From Longitalea luteola (lineage in GTDB: Bacteria; Bacteroidota; Bacteroidia; Chitinophagales; Chitinophagaceae), in the NCBI RefSeq assembly GCF_017356035.1, contig NZ_JAFIQX010000010.1, forward strand, positions 1-64,000: a stretch of 64,000 nucleotides of DNA, read 5' to 3'. Position numbers and translations under genes: made by a program. The notes under the pieces are model-generated. The model saw only the letters and a list, made by a program, of their open reading frames with translations, had not been told where the DNA came from and searched no databases. Shown in pieces: positions 53,136 through 61,165 of this stretch. The first letter of the stretch is position 1. Each line of letters begins with the position of its first letter.

Positions 53136-53198
53136 GCCTTCAGCCTTCAGCCTTGAGCCTTTTGCCTTCAGCCTTAAGCCTTGCGCCTTTTGCCTTCC
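53136..53198. repeat. Heptamer array GCCTTNN x9
   Basis: Nine contiguous units, each GCCTT plus two variable bases (CA, GA, TT, AA, GC or CC). With the arrays at 52845 and 52991 it makes this 390-base gene-free stretch almost wholly repetitive. Confidence 0.95.
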
Positions 53199-53237
53199 AA
53201 TGCGTTCACAAAACACAAGACTACCCTGTCAACATTG

Positions 53238-53576
53238 TCACTTGCGCTTTCCCGGCCGCTTTTTCTTCGTCTCCAGTTCGTCCAGGTAGTTCTCGAGGTT
53301 TTCGAACCGTTCTGACCAGATCCTCCGGTATTGCTCTACCCAATCGGAAACCTCTGTCAGCCGCTCCAGGCGGGCCTCACAGTACCGTTCACGGCCAAAT
53401 TGTGTAATCACTACCAATCCACATTCAGTAAGCATTTTGATATGTTTATAAATGGCTGTGCGGCTTACTTCAAAGTTTTCGGCCACAGCATTTACATTGA
53501 GGGGGTGGTGGGCGATCATATTGATGATCTCCCGCCGGGTGGGGTCGGCTATCGCCTGAAATACATCTCTTCTCAT
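53238..53576 (-). CDS. ArsR family winged-helix regulator
   Basis: A 112-residue regulator. The opening RRDVFQAIADPTRREIINMI and recognition helix VSRTAIYKHIKMLTECGLV are those of the ArsR/SmtB-type regulators that in Bacteroidota accompany SRPBCC/AHSA1 proteins. No metal-binding cysteines are seen, so it is probably not a metal sensor. No SRPBCC gene lies next to it here; the nearest is 2.8 kb away. The C terminus is lysine/arginine rich. Confidence 0.9.
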   Translation of the reverse strand: MRRDVFQAIADPTRREIINMIAHHPLNVNAVAENFEVSRTAIYKHIKMLTECGLVVITQFGRERYCEARLERLTEVSDWVEQYRRIWSERFENLENYLDELETKKKRPGKRK

Positions 53577-53771
53577 ACGATAAATAGGAAACCTTTAGGT
53601 TGCAAATTTAATGCAACCCAAAGGTTGCACAAATAAAATTGTAATAAAATACCCAATAGAAATGAGGGTTTTCATAAAAAAGGAGTGTTATGTTTGCATC
53701 AGCTTACTTAATTTCACTAAGAGAAACGGCCGTGTACAGGCGACAAAAGGAAAGATTTTAGCAGCTGAATA

Positions 53772-53804
53772 TTTCGTTAATTCGCTTTGTTATTTATAAA
53801 TTTG
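53772..53804 (+). promoter_or_regulatory. Promoter candidate of the SWIB gene
   Basis: TAAATTTG (53797-53804) is a perfect -7 box; TTTC 21 bases upstream matches the -33 box at three of four positions. It lies 76 bases before the ATG. The rest of the 303-base gap shows nothing else. Confidence 0.5.
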
Positions 53805-53879
53805 ATATATTCACTGTGGTTTACTTTCAAATTATCATTCAAAAAAGCTTCATTATTCACTTTTAAATTTTAAAACACT

Positions 53880-54251
53880 ATGGCAAAAACAGCTAAGAAA
53901 GCTGCTAAGAAAGCAGTAAAAAAAGCAGCCAAGAAGGCTCCCAAAAAAGCAGTAAAGAAAGTAGCTAAGAAAAAAGCAGCTGCTCCTAAAAAGAAATCTG
54001 CAAGAAAACCAAACGCCGCTTTCATGGCTCCTTTGAACGCCAGCCCCGCTTTAGCTGAAGTGGTAGGTAGCAAACCATTACCAAGAACAGAGATCGTTAA
54101 GAAGATCTGGGATTATATCAGAAAGAACAACCTGCAAGACAAAAAGAACAGAAGAATGATCAATGCAGACACCAAACTGAAACCGCTGTTCGGCAAAGAT
54201 CAGATCTCAATGTTCGAACTGGCTAAAGTGGTAAACAAACACGTGAAGTAG
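53880..54251 (+). CDS. SWIB/MDM2 domain protein with histone H1-like tail
   Basis: A 123-residue basic protein. Residues 1-45 are a Lys/Ala tail of KKA and KKAAKK units like the C terminus of histone H1. Residues about 48-123 form a SWIB domain (PLNASPALAEVVGSKPLPRT, KIWDYIRKNNLQDKKNRRMI, ISMFELAKVVNKHVK), a fold otherwise known from eukaryotic chromatin-remodelling complexes and from Chlamydia. A nucleoid-associated role is likely from composition. It is a single, probably strongly expressed gene with a good -7 promoter box and a downstream hairpin. Confidence 0.93.
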   Translation: MAKTAKKAAKKAVKKAAKKAPKKAVKKVAKKKAAAPKKKSARKPNAAFMAPLNASPALAEVVGSKPLPRTEIVKKIWDYIRKNNLQDKKNRRMINADTKLKPLFGKDQISMFELAKVVNKHVK

Positions 54252-54649
54252 TTCGATATGCGAATTGAAGGAATTTCAACTTTTACAGGTACGGTGGGTT
54301 ACAAAGCCTGTAAAAGCCAGGGTTAGTAAGTACTTATTTTTTTCAGATCATCGCTCCTTCATTTCTTAAGCTTGTAATGGCCCTCTTCAGGATCAACGGG
54401 GCCTTATACTACCTCAACAAAAACTCATTAGGATCCAGGTCACTTATGCATACGATTGCTGTTCTCCCATAGTTACTGATCTAACTGTCCGGATTATTGC
54501 TTCGTATGAAATTACCTACCATACGTTCAACACGTACTTTAGCGGGGTTTACGGGTATAACTGGCAGTGAAACTTTAACTACAATGAGAGAATACACCAG
54601 TTTTATTCATGAACCCCATTTTTATTTGTAGCGATTTACTTCCTATTAG
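54252..54649. other. Intergenic region with one hairpin
   Basis: About 400 bases without a gene. A perfect 10-bp inverted repeat CTTTTACAGG/CCTGTAAAAG with a 17-base spacer lies at 54280-54316, 29 bases past the SWIB stop; it lacks a T run and may be a mRNA-stabilising hairpin rather than a terminator. Nothing else is seen. Confidence 0.55.
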
Positions 54650-56275
54650 ATGAGCAACCAATTTTTTCAAAGAACCTTTTGTTTTCTTGTCCTGTTGTGT
54701 ATTTGGGGATGTAAGGAATCGGATAGCCGGTCAGCAGGCAATCGAAAAAAAGATTCCATCGAGAACCTGGTAAAGGAAGCGGCACAGGATATTGCCGGTA
54801 ACTTCAGCGACCAGAACTCCCTGCGTTTTTCTTCCGCCCGCCTCCATACATTTTTTGCCCGGTACGATTCCCTCCGCAGCTTTCAAACCGACCTCGATAC
54901 TTTTTACAAAGCGCGTAATTATGCATACGCCTGGCTTAACGGCAATGGCACATTTACCGAGCAGGCCACTCACCTGCATATGCGGTTAGAGAATCTGCCT
55001 GAAGAAGGTCTCAATATTGTACTGCCTTATAAACGCACGCTCGATAGCCTCATCAACACGGGCAGCACCCAGACCATTGAGCAGAAATGCGAAACAGAAC
55101 TGTTGCTGACCTCCCTCTACTTTTTCTTTGCCCAAAAGGTTTGGGGCGGACTGGAAGAAGGCGCCAGCCAAAAAGTGAACTGGCTCATGCCCCGCAAAAA
55201 GCTTTCTTACCCGGCACTGCTCGATTCCATATTGAAACCCGGCAACGCCTCCGCCGTTAAGGAACCGGTGTACAGGCAATACAACCTGCTGAAGGAATAC
55301 CTCAAAAAATACAAAGCACTGCCCACGGAAAATATAACCATCAGCCTGCCTGGTAACAAAGCCATCCGCCCGGGCGATACCTCACCCGTAATCGTTAAAC
55401 TGCGCAAAAAACTGTTCCTGCTGGGCGATCTTACCAATGCCAAAGACACATCCTCTCCCGTTTACGATTCCATGACTTTATTACCCGCGGTTAAACGGTT
55501 TCAGCGCAGGCATGGCATGAAAGAAGACGGTATAGCAGGCGGCGGTATGGTTAGAGAACTGAACATACCCATACAGCAAAGGATCGAAAAGATAATAGTG
55601 AATATGGAACGCAACCGCTGGCTGCCAACTGATGTACGCGGCCGCTACCTGGCGGTAAACATTCCTGAATTTGTTTTACACGCCTACGACGACGATTCGC
55701 TCTTATGGAATATGAATGTGGTAGTGGGCAAGGATGTAAACAAAACAGTGATCTTCGCCGGCACCATCAGCCAGGTTGTGTTCAGCCCCTACTGGAATGT
55801 ACCTGCAAGCATCTTGAAAAAAGAAATTTTACCCGGTATTCAGAAGGACCCCAATTACCTGGAATTACATCATATGGAAAAGACCGCCGACGGCGTTCGG
55901 CAAAAACCCGGCCCCTGGAACTCCCTGGGCGCCGTGAAATTCCTTTTCCCTAACAGCCATAGTATTTATTTACACGACACGCCTTCAAAGACTTTGTTCC
56001 AGGAAAGTAAGAGAGCTTTCAGCCATGGTTGCATCAGGGTGGCCGAACCTAAAAAACTCGCCATGTATTTATTGCGTGAAGATTCCACCTGGACAGAAGA
56101 GAGGATCACCCAGGCAATGAACAGCGGCAGGGAACAATACGTGGCCGTTAAGAATCCCATGCCAGTATACATTACTTATTTTACTGCCTGGGTCGACCGG
56201 CAGGGCGATCTTAACTTCAGGGAAGATATTTATAAAAGGGATGCCCAGCTTTCAGACCTGCTGATGAAGCATTAA
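54650..56275 (+). CDS. L,D-transpeptidase (YcbB-like), lipoprotein
   Basis: A 541-residue murein-modifying enzyme. The signal peptide ends at a lipobox (VLLCIWGC). A helical region (about 50-230) precedes a peptidoglycan-binding domain (about 240-310; LRKKLFLLGDL, AVKRFQRRHGMKEDGIAG). The YkuD catalytic domain follows, with active-site FSHGCIRVAEP near residue 460. The order and length match YcbB/LdtD, which forms 3-3 cross-links. Placement at the cell wall through a lipid anchor is expected. It is a single gene with a strong downstream terminator. Confidence 0.92.
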   Translation: MSNQFFQRTFCFLVLLCIWGCKESDSRSAGNRKKDSIENLVKEAAQDIAGNFSDQNSLRFSSARLHTFFARYDSLRSFQTDLDTFYKARNYAYAWLNGNGTFTEQATHLHMRLENLPEEGLNIVLPYKRTLDSLINTGSTQTIEQKCETELLLTSLYFFFAQKVWGGLEEGASQKVNWLMPRKKLSYPALLDSILKPGNASAVKEPVYRQYNLLKEYLKKYKALPTENITISLPGNKAIRPGDTSPVIVKLRKKLFLLGDLTNAKDTSSPVYDSMTLLPAVKRFQRRHGMKEDGIAGGGMVRELNIPIQQRIEKIIVNMERNRWLPTDVRGRYLAVNIPEFVLHAYDDDSLLWNMNVVVGKDVNKTVIFAGTISQVVFSPYWNVPASILKKEILPGIQKDPNYLELHHMEKTADGVRQKPGPWNSLGAVKFLFPNSHSIYLHDTPSKTLFQESKRAFSHGCIRVAEPKKLAMYLLREDSTWTEERITQAMNSGREQYVAVKNPMPVYITYFTAWVDRQGDLNFREDIYKRDAQLSDLLMKH

Positions 56276-56293
56276 ACGGGCAGAAAGCGGCTT

Positions 56294-56331
56294 AAAACAG
56301 GCGGACGGCACAAATTGCGTCCGCCTGTTTT
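56294..56331. terminator. Bidirectional terminator between convergent genes
   Basis: Perfect 14-bp stem AAAACAGGCGGACG/CGTCCGCCTGTTTT with a 10-base loop. Its right end overlaps the stop codon of the SRPBCC gene, and A and T runs are built into the arms. Confidence 0.85.
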
Positions 56332-56788
56332 ATGTAAATAAACGCTCTATAGCGGCTTTACGATAGGCAAACAGGTCCTCGAGCTTTTTACGTACCAGCA
56401 GCGCATGAGTGAGCACCCCGAGCCATCCGAACGGCAATTTATATTTCACCACATCCTGCATAAGCACGCCGTTTCCCGTTTCGGTAAACGTATGGGTATG
56501 CTCCCAAACCCGGTAAGGTCCCCTAAGCTGCACATCGGTAAACGCGAATGGCTTGTTTACATCAACGATCTCAGTTTGCCAGTGCAACGGAATGCCGAAT
56601 AAAGGCTTCACCCTGTAATCGATGCGCATACCGGTGTAGATCTCCTGGTCCTCTATTTGAGTAAGGGTTACAAAATCCATGGCCGGGGGAGTAATGCGGG
56701 CCAGGTTGTTGGGCGAAGAAAAGAACGCCCATGCCTTTTGAATATCTACCGGCAGCAACTGCTCCTTTTTTAAATAGAATATGCTCAT
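56330..56788 (-). CDS. SRPBCC family protein
   Basis: A 152-residue START/Bet v 1-like protein (ligand-binding helix-grip fold): VDIQKAWAFFSSPNNLARITPP opens it and HTHTFTETGNGVLMQDVVKYKLPFG closes it. This subgroup (CPBP-like cell-division inhibitor SulA-like annotation in some genomes) binds unknown hydrophobic ligands. It is 28 bases downstream of the WG-repeat gene on the same strand and is probably co-transcribed with it. Confidence 0.85.
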   Translation of the reverse strand: MSIFYLKKEQLLPVDIQKAWAFFSSPNNLARITPPAMDFVTLTQIEDQEIYTGMRIDYRVKPLFGIPLHWQTEIVDVNKPFAFTDVQLRGPYRVWEHTHTFTETGNGVLMQDVVKYKLPFGWLGVLTHALLVRKKLEDLFAYRKAAIERLFT

Positions 56789-56816
56789 ACCTCCAATTAC
56801 ATATACTGCTCATTGA

Positions 56817-57878
56817 TCATGAACGTAAATAGTTCATAACCGTTTCAATATCGCTTTCTTCGTATTTGTCGTTATACTTTTCTACACCATAGCCATAGAA
56901 ACCAAGCGCCACCGGTATAGTGGCCGGAACCTCTGTTCCTTTGTTTATTAAATTAGCTGCGCCGGAAACAATGACATTCAGCACCCATAGAAAGGCGCTG
57001 TATTGCGACCATTGCTGCTTATAATGAGTGCCGCAATGGTCACAGCGATAAAGGTCCGTCCCGATCACCTGCAGCCTTTTCTGAAATACGGAGAAAAGCA
57101 GTTCCTGGTCAATAAAACCAACCGGGTTTTTCCATTCAATAAAATGCCTGAACCGCTGGTATTCGCAGGGGCAACCGGCGGCATACATTTCCTGCACCAG
57201 CTGCTCACTGGCTGCTATAAACTGCTTTTTCCTTTGGTTGAGCTCATTGAGGTAGTCAAGGTTATTATTCCACGTTACCCCGCCGCCAATGGTGAGCTCG
57301 CCTTCTCTGTACAATTCTCCATCCTGTACCTGCACTGTCACTGTATTCCTGTACACCCGGCCAATTGAAATATACTGCTGCGGCACAACGATGTTGCCGG
57401 CTTTATCGATCAAACCCCAGGTTTTCAGATCGCCGAATTTGGCATACCCATTCTCAAAATTGGTGAGCACCGGAAACCGGTAATCTATAACCAGCCTGCC
57501 GTATTCATCAATAGCCCCATGCTGGTCTTTCTCATTTCGAACGATCGCTCTTCCTTCTGAAAAGTCATCGGTGTAATGAAACTGCGGCGTTATCACTTCC
57601 CAGCCTGCTTTATTGATGAACCCCCATTTTCCCTGGAACAATACCCTTGCCTTGCCTTCGGTAAAATTGCCATACGATTCATATTTATTGCTGAAAGGCA
57701 ACACCTGGTTACCTGCCTCATCGAAATAAGCGGTATAATCTCCTTCCGTAACGGTGAAGAGTCCGTCGGAGGGGTAGGCAACAAAATCATAAATAGCGGG
57801 AATGATAATATCTCCCTCGGGCGATCGAATGCCCATTTTGTTACCTTCATGAAACTGTATATAATCGCCGGGGGTCAT
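56817..57878 (-). CDS. WG repeat protein with C-terminal zinc-ribbon-like cysteines
   Basis: A 353-residue protein. Residues about 10-190 consist of WG beta-repeats (KWGFINKAGWEVITPQF, HGAIDEYGRLVIDYRF, TWGLIDKAGNIVVPQ). After a helical segment, two cysteine pairs (AGCPCEY and RCDHCGTHY) could form a zinc ribbon. The ATG at 57878 is preferred because it starts the first repeat; an upstream ATG at 57926 would add residues from the flanking region. No signal peptide, so cytosolic. A long heptamer array lies directly upstream. Function unknown. Confidence 0.82.
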   Translation of the reverse strand: MTPGDYIQFHEGNKMGIRSPEGDIIIPAIYDFVAYPSDGLFTVTEGDYTAYFDEAGNQVLPFSNKYESYGNFTEGKARVLFQGKWGFINKAGWEVITPQFHYTDDFSEGRAIVRNEKDQHGAIDEYGRLVIDYRFPVLTNFENGYAKFGDLKTWGLIDKAGNIVVPQQYISIGRVYRNTVTVQVQDGELYREGELTIGGGVTWNNNLDYLNELNQRKKQFIAASEQLVQEMYAAGCPCEYQRFRHFIEWKNPVGFIDQELLFSVFQKRLQVIGTDLYRCDHCGTHYKQQWSQYSAFLWVLNVIVSGAANLINKGTEVPATIPVALGFYGYGVEKYNDKYEESDIETVMNYLRS

Positions 57879-57905
57879 GCTACGATGTCTTGTTTTGTGA
57901 TGGAA

Positions 57906-58325
57906 TACCGGTTGCCGGGAATACAAGTTACAGGTTACAAGTTACAGGTTACAGGGGAATACAGGTTACCAGTTACCGGTTGCCGGTTGCCGGGAATACA
58001 AGTTACAGGTTACAAGTTACAGGTTACAGGGGAATACAGGTTACCAGTTACCGGTTGCCGGGAATACAAGTTGCAGGTTACAAGTTACAGGTTACAGGGG
58101 AATACAGGTTACCAGTTACCGGTTGCCGGTTGCCGGGAATACAAGTTACAGGTTACAGGGGAATACAGGTTACCAGTTGCCGGTTGCCGGGAATACAAGT
58201 TGCAGGTTACAAGTTACAGGTTACAGGGGAATACAGGTTACCAGCTACCAGTTACCGGTTGCCGGGAATACAAGTTACAGGTTACAAGTTACCAGTTGCC
58301 GGTTGCCGGGAATACAAGTTACAGG
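57906..58325. repeat. Long heptamer array NNGTTRC with higher-order units
   Basis: About 420 bases built from 7-base units (AAGTTAC, AGGTTAC, CAGTTAC, CGGTTGC), interrupted by GGGAATAC blocks. The GCCGGGAATACAAG junction recurs at 57914, 57989, 58057, 58132, 58186, 58261 and 58305, giving super-units of 75, 68, 75, 54, 75 and 44 bases that differ mainly by whole heptamers. The + strand is open in all frames, a by-product of the repeat; I do not call a gene. Confidence 0.95.
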
Positions 58326-58387
58326 ATTAAAGATTGCAATAACCGGCCTTTGCCGTTTTGAAGGCCAGCATTAAGCGTTCAGCGTTT

Positions 58388-58849
58388 TTAAAACCACCTG
58401 AAGTAAGGCCGGCGGGTGAACGGCGACCACTGCCAGGGTATTGACAGAAAAATTATTACGAAGGCAATGGTAAACCAGATAGCCATTGTTTTAAACCGCT
58501 GCGCATCGCTCGTTTTCTTCCTGGATCGCAGGGAGCCGGTCGTTATCAGGCCAACTGCGATGAACATCATGGTGATATGCTCCATCCCAAAGAACCTGAT
58601 CTCCCGCTCGTGCACTGCAACTTTGAAATAGTTAAAAAAATACAGTACCACCGGACTAATACAATACAGGATGATACCCAGCAACCATTGAAGTTGCGAG
58701 GTATAGACCGCCGCACTTCTGATGGCGTTGTCAAACGGGGTAAATGGCTTTTTGTGTAACCAACCCTGCCAACTTCGAAAAACAGCTATTAACAAACTAA
58801 TTAAAACCAGCCAGCGAACCAGTGAATGCGTAGTTAACAGTACAGAATA
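58388..58849 (-). CDS. Small four-helix membrane protein
   Basis: A 153-residue integral membrane protein with four hydrophobic segments (LVRWLVLISLLIAVFRSW, LQWLLGIILYCISPVVLYFF, ITMMFIAVGLITTGSL, AIWFTIAFVIIFLSIPW). His residues in TTHSLVRW and MEHITMMF could bind heme, as in small cytochrome-b-like proteins of Bacteroidota, but this is uncertain. The ATG at 58849 is preferred over an upstream one at 58894. Monocistronic. Confidence 0.78.
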   Translation of the reverse strand, partial: YSVLLTTHSLVRWLVLISLLIAVFRSWQGWLHKKPFTPFDNAIRSAAVYTSQLQWLLGIILYCISPVVLYFFNYFKVAVHEREIRFFGMEHITMMFIAVGLITTGSLRSRKKTSDAQRFKTMAIWFTIAFVIIFLSIPWQWSPFTRRPYFRWF

Positions 58850-58986
58850 CATTTTACTTCCTTTGTTTATCAGAACACTCTTCGCAGAGTGCATAAAGCA
58901 GTGTAATAATAAGACCTAAAAGTAAGGGATACGAATTTTTAAACCTGTATTACCAGTTTTCAAACCTTCAAACATGACCAAACCTT

Positions 58987-58994
58987 TACATTTG
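58987..58994 (+). promoter_or_regulatory. -7 box candidate of the pectin operon
   Basis: TACATTTG matches TAnnTTTG, 31 bases before the ATG of the hydrolase gene. No properly spaced -33 TTTG is present. Confidence 0.4.
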
Positions 58995-59025
58995 TATTAC
59001 TTCATATAGTTTAAACTGTTATTCA

Positions 59026-60057
59026 ATGACCAGGAATTGCTTTGCCGCGTATTGGTATTCTTTAGCAGCAGTCCTTTTGTTTTTCACCCCGACATCCGCT
59101 TACAGCCAGGCGCAGCGGGTTGATGGCTACTCACCCTATGCCGACACCTCGTTCACTACCTGGAGCGCCTTTATTAAGACCCGGCAAACGCACCCCGAAA
59201 TACAGATGGTACCGGAACTGAGATCCAAAAAAATAACAGAGAAAAGAAATATAGAATATCAGCGTTACAGGGAAGGGAAGTTGATCCTCTCCCTTGACGC
59301 CTTTCTGCCTGTTATGAAATCCACTGAAAAACGGCCGGCGATCGTGATCATTCATGGCGGCGGCTGGCGGTCTGGCAACCGTACGCAACATCATCCCCTG
59401 GCCCAACACCTGGCGGCCCGCGGTTACATTTGCTTTACGCCCGACTACCGGTTATCAACCGTTGATCCATATCCGGCAGCCATACACGATCTGAAAAGGG
59501 CTTTACGGTGGGTAGTTCAACATGCCGGTAAATACCATGTGGATACCAGTAAGATCGCGGTATTGGGTTTTTCAGCCGGTGGCGAACTGGCGGCCTTTCT
59601 CGGCACAACCCTGGGTAATCCAACATTCGAAGGCCCTTCCTGGCTTTACAGGGAGCCCATCGGGCTACGGGTACCGGCTCCTATTCATGCCGTGATAGAT
59701 ATCGATGGAACATTATCCTTTACCCATCCCGAAACCGGTGAAGGCGACGATAGCAAAAAGATCTCTGCCGCCACGTATTGGCTTGGCTACAAAAAAGCAG
59801 ACAGCCTAGCATTATGGGAAGAAGCTTCGCCGCTCACCCACGTTGGCCCGCATACGCCGCCCACCCTGTTCCTCAACAGCAGTGTGGCCAGGATGCATGC
59901 CGGCCGGGACGATTTTATAAAGGTGTTAAATAAGTACAATATCTATTCGGAAGTAAAGACCTTTGAGAATGCGCCGCATGCCTTTTGCCTGTTCCATCCC
60001 TGGTTTGAGCCTACCGTTAATTATATTGACGATTTTCTAAAAAAAGTATTCAGATAA
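59026..60057 (+). CDS. Secreted alpha/beta hydrolase (carbohydrate esterase-like)
   Basis: A 343-residue exported esterase with a signal peptide (AAVLLFFTPTSAYSQAQ). The fold is that of BD-FAE/acetylxylan-esterase-like hydrolases: oxyanion hole IIHGGGWRSG (His110), nucleophile Ser183 in GFSAGGEL, and catalytic His318 in ENAPHAFCLF. It is followed after three bases by a pectinesterase gene, so it probably removes acetyl or other ester groups from pectin or an attached glycan. The acidic residue of the triad was not assigned. Confidence 0.85.
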   Translation: MTRNCFAAYWYSLAAVLLFFTPTSAYSQAQRVDGYSPYADTSFTTWSAFIKTRQTHPEIQMVPELRSKKITEKRNIEYQRYREGKLILSLDAFLPVMKSTEKRPAIVIIHGGGWRSGNRTQHHPLAQHLAARGYICFTPDYRLSTVDPYPAAIHDLKRALRWVVQHAGKYHVDTSKIAVLGFSAGGELAAFLGTTLGNPTFEGPSWLYREPIGLRVPAPIHAVIDIDGTLSFTHPETGEGDDSKKISAATYWLGYKKADSLALWEEASPLTHVGPHTPPTLFLNSSVARMHAGRDDFIKVLNKYNIYSEVKTFENAPHAFCLFHPWFEPTVNYIDDFLKKVFR

Positions 60058-60060
60058 CAC

Positions 60061-61083
60061 ATGAAGCAGCTTGTATTATTCCTGAGTCTGGCCATTATGG
60101 GCAGCGCCATAACATCCGCTCAAACCGCCAATCCGCAGCAGTATAAATATGTTTTCACGGTGGCTAAAGACGGTTCGGGTGATTACAAATACATCCAGGA
60201 CGCTATTGACGCCATGCGTGTTTACCCCCTGGCGCCAATAACGCTGTATATAAAAAATGGCGTGTACAATGAAAAAATTGAACTGCCTGCCACCAATACC
60301 GATGTAACGTTTATTGGCGAAAGCGTTGATAAAACAATCATTGTGTTCAACGATTATTCTGGCCGGGGCAAACTGACCACTTTCACTTCCTATACGGCCA
60401 GGATCAGTGGCAACCGTTTCCGGGCTGAAAATATTACTTTCTCCAATTCGGCAGGTCAGGTAGGACAGGCAGTAGCGCTGTATGTAGATGCCGACCAGGC
60501 GATCTTTGTCAACTGCCGCTTCCTGGGCAACCAGGACACCATCTTTACCGGCGGTGAAACTGCAAGGCAACTGTTTGTAAACTGTTATATTGAAGGCACA
60601 ACAGATTTTATATTCGGTCCGGCCACCGCCGTTTTCCAGCACTGTGACATTCATAGCAAATCCAATTCATACATTACGGCAGCCAGTACAACACAGGGCA
60701 AGAAATTTGGGTATGTATTTATGGATTGTAAGCTAACAGCCGACAGCGGCGTGAATAAAGTGTATCTCGGGCGGCCCTGGCGCGCCCATGCCAAAACAGT
60801 ATTTATGCGTTGCACTATGGACAAACATATCGTACGCGAAGGATGGAATAACTGGGGCAACCCCGCCAATGAACAGACCACCCTCTATGCGGAATATAAA
60901 AACAGCGGTCCGGGCGCTGACAGGAGCAACCGCGTAAAATGGAGCCATCAGCTTACTGATAAGGAGGCGGCTGATTATTCGTTAAACAGCATTTTAAGTA
61001 ATGAAGGTTCGGCATTGCCGGCAAATGCCAAATGGTACCAGGAGCAGGGCACCCGCGGGTTTCAGTGGCCGGAGAAGAAGTGA
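60061..61083 (+). CDS. Pectinesterase (carbohydrate esterase family 8)
   Basis: A 340-residue secreted pectin methylesterase (signal peptide ends ITSAQ). Catalytic residues are in place: the acid Asp159 in NQDTI, the nucleophile Asp182 in TTDFIFGPA and Arg238 in LGRPWRA. It removes methyl esters from homogalacturonan so that lyases or hydrolases can act. With the hydrolase directly upstream it forms a two-gene pectin-processing operon. A heptamer array begins at the base after its stop codon. Confidence 0.93.
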   Translation: MKQLVLFLSLAIMGSAITSAQTANPQQYKYVFTVAKDGSGDYKYIQDAIDAMRVYPLAPITLYIKNGVYNEKIELPATNTDVTFIGESVDKTIIVFNDYSGRGKLTTFTSYTARISGNRFRAENITFSNSAGQVGQAVALYVDADQAIFVNCRFLGNQDTIFTGGETARQLFVNCYIEGTTDFIFGPATAVFQHCDIHSKSNSYITAASTTQGKKFGYVFMDCKLTADSGVNKVYLGRPWRAHAKTVFMRCTMDKHIVREGWNNWGNPANEQTTLYAEYKNSGPGADRSNRVKWSHQLTDKEAADYSLNSILSNEGSALPANAKWYQEQGTRGFQWPEKK

Positions 61084-61152
61084 GTGGTCAAAGGTGAATG
61101 GTCAATGGTGAATGGTCAATGGTCAATGGTGAATGGTGAGTGGTGAATGGTC
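61084..61152. repeat. Heptamer array NNGGTSA x10
   Basis: Ten contiguous units (GTGGTCA, AAGGTGA, ATGGTCA, ATGGTGA and so on) starting at the first base after the pectinesterase stop and filling most of the 82-base gap to the converging LytTR gene. Confidence 0.92.
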
Positions 61153-61165
61153 TGCTGACGTCGCA

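Noticed and set aside
53611-53799. 62-codon frame between ArsR and SWIB genes
   Set aside because: It ends inside the predicted SWIB promoter region and shows no domain.
57906-58325. Possible CRISPR array
   Set aside because: There are no unique spacers between constant repeats; the whole stretch is made of the same 7-base units, and no cas gene is in the window.
57576-58374. Long open frames on the + strand through the heptamer minisatellite
   Set aside because: The array is free of stops in all three frames because of its repeat unit, and the peptides are the same in each frame. The frames also run antisense into the WG-repeat gene.
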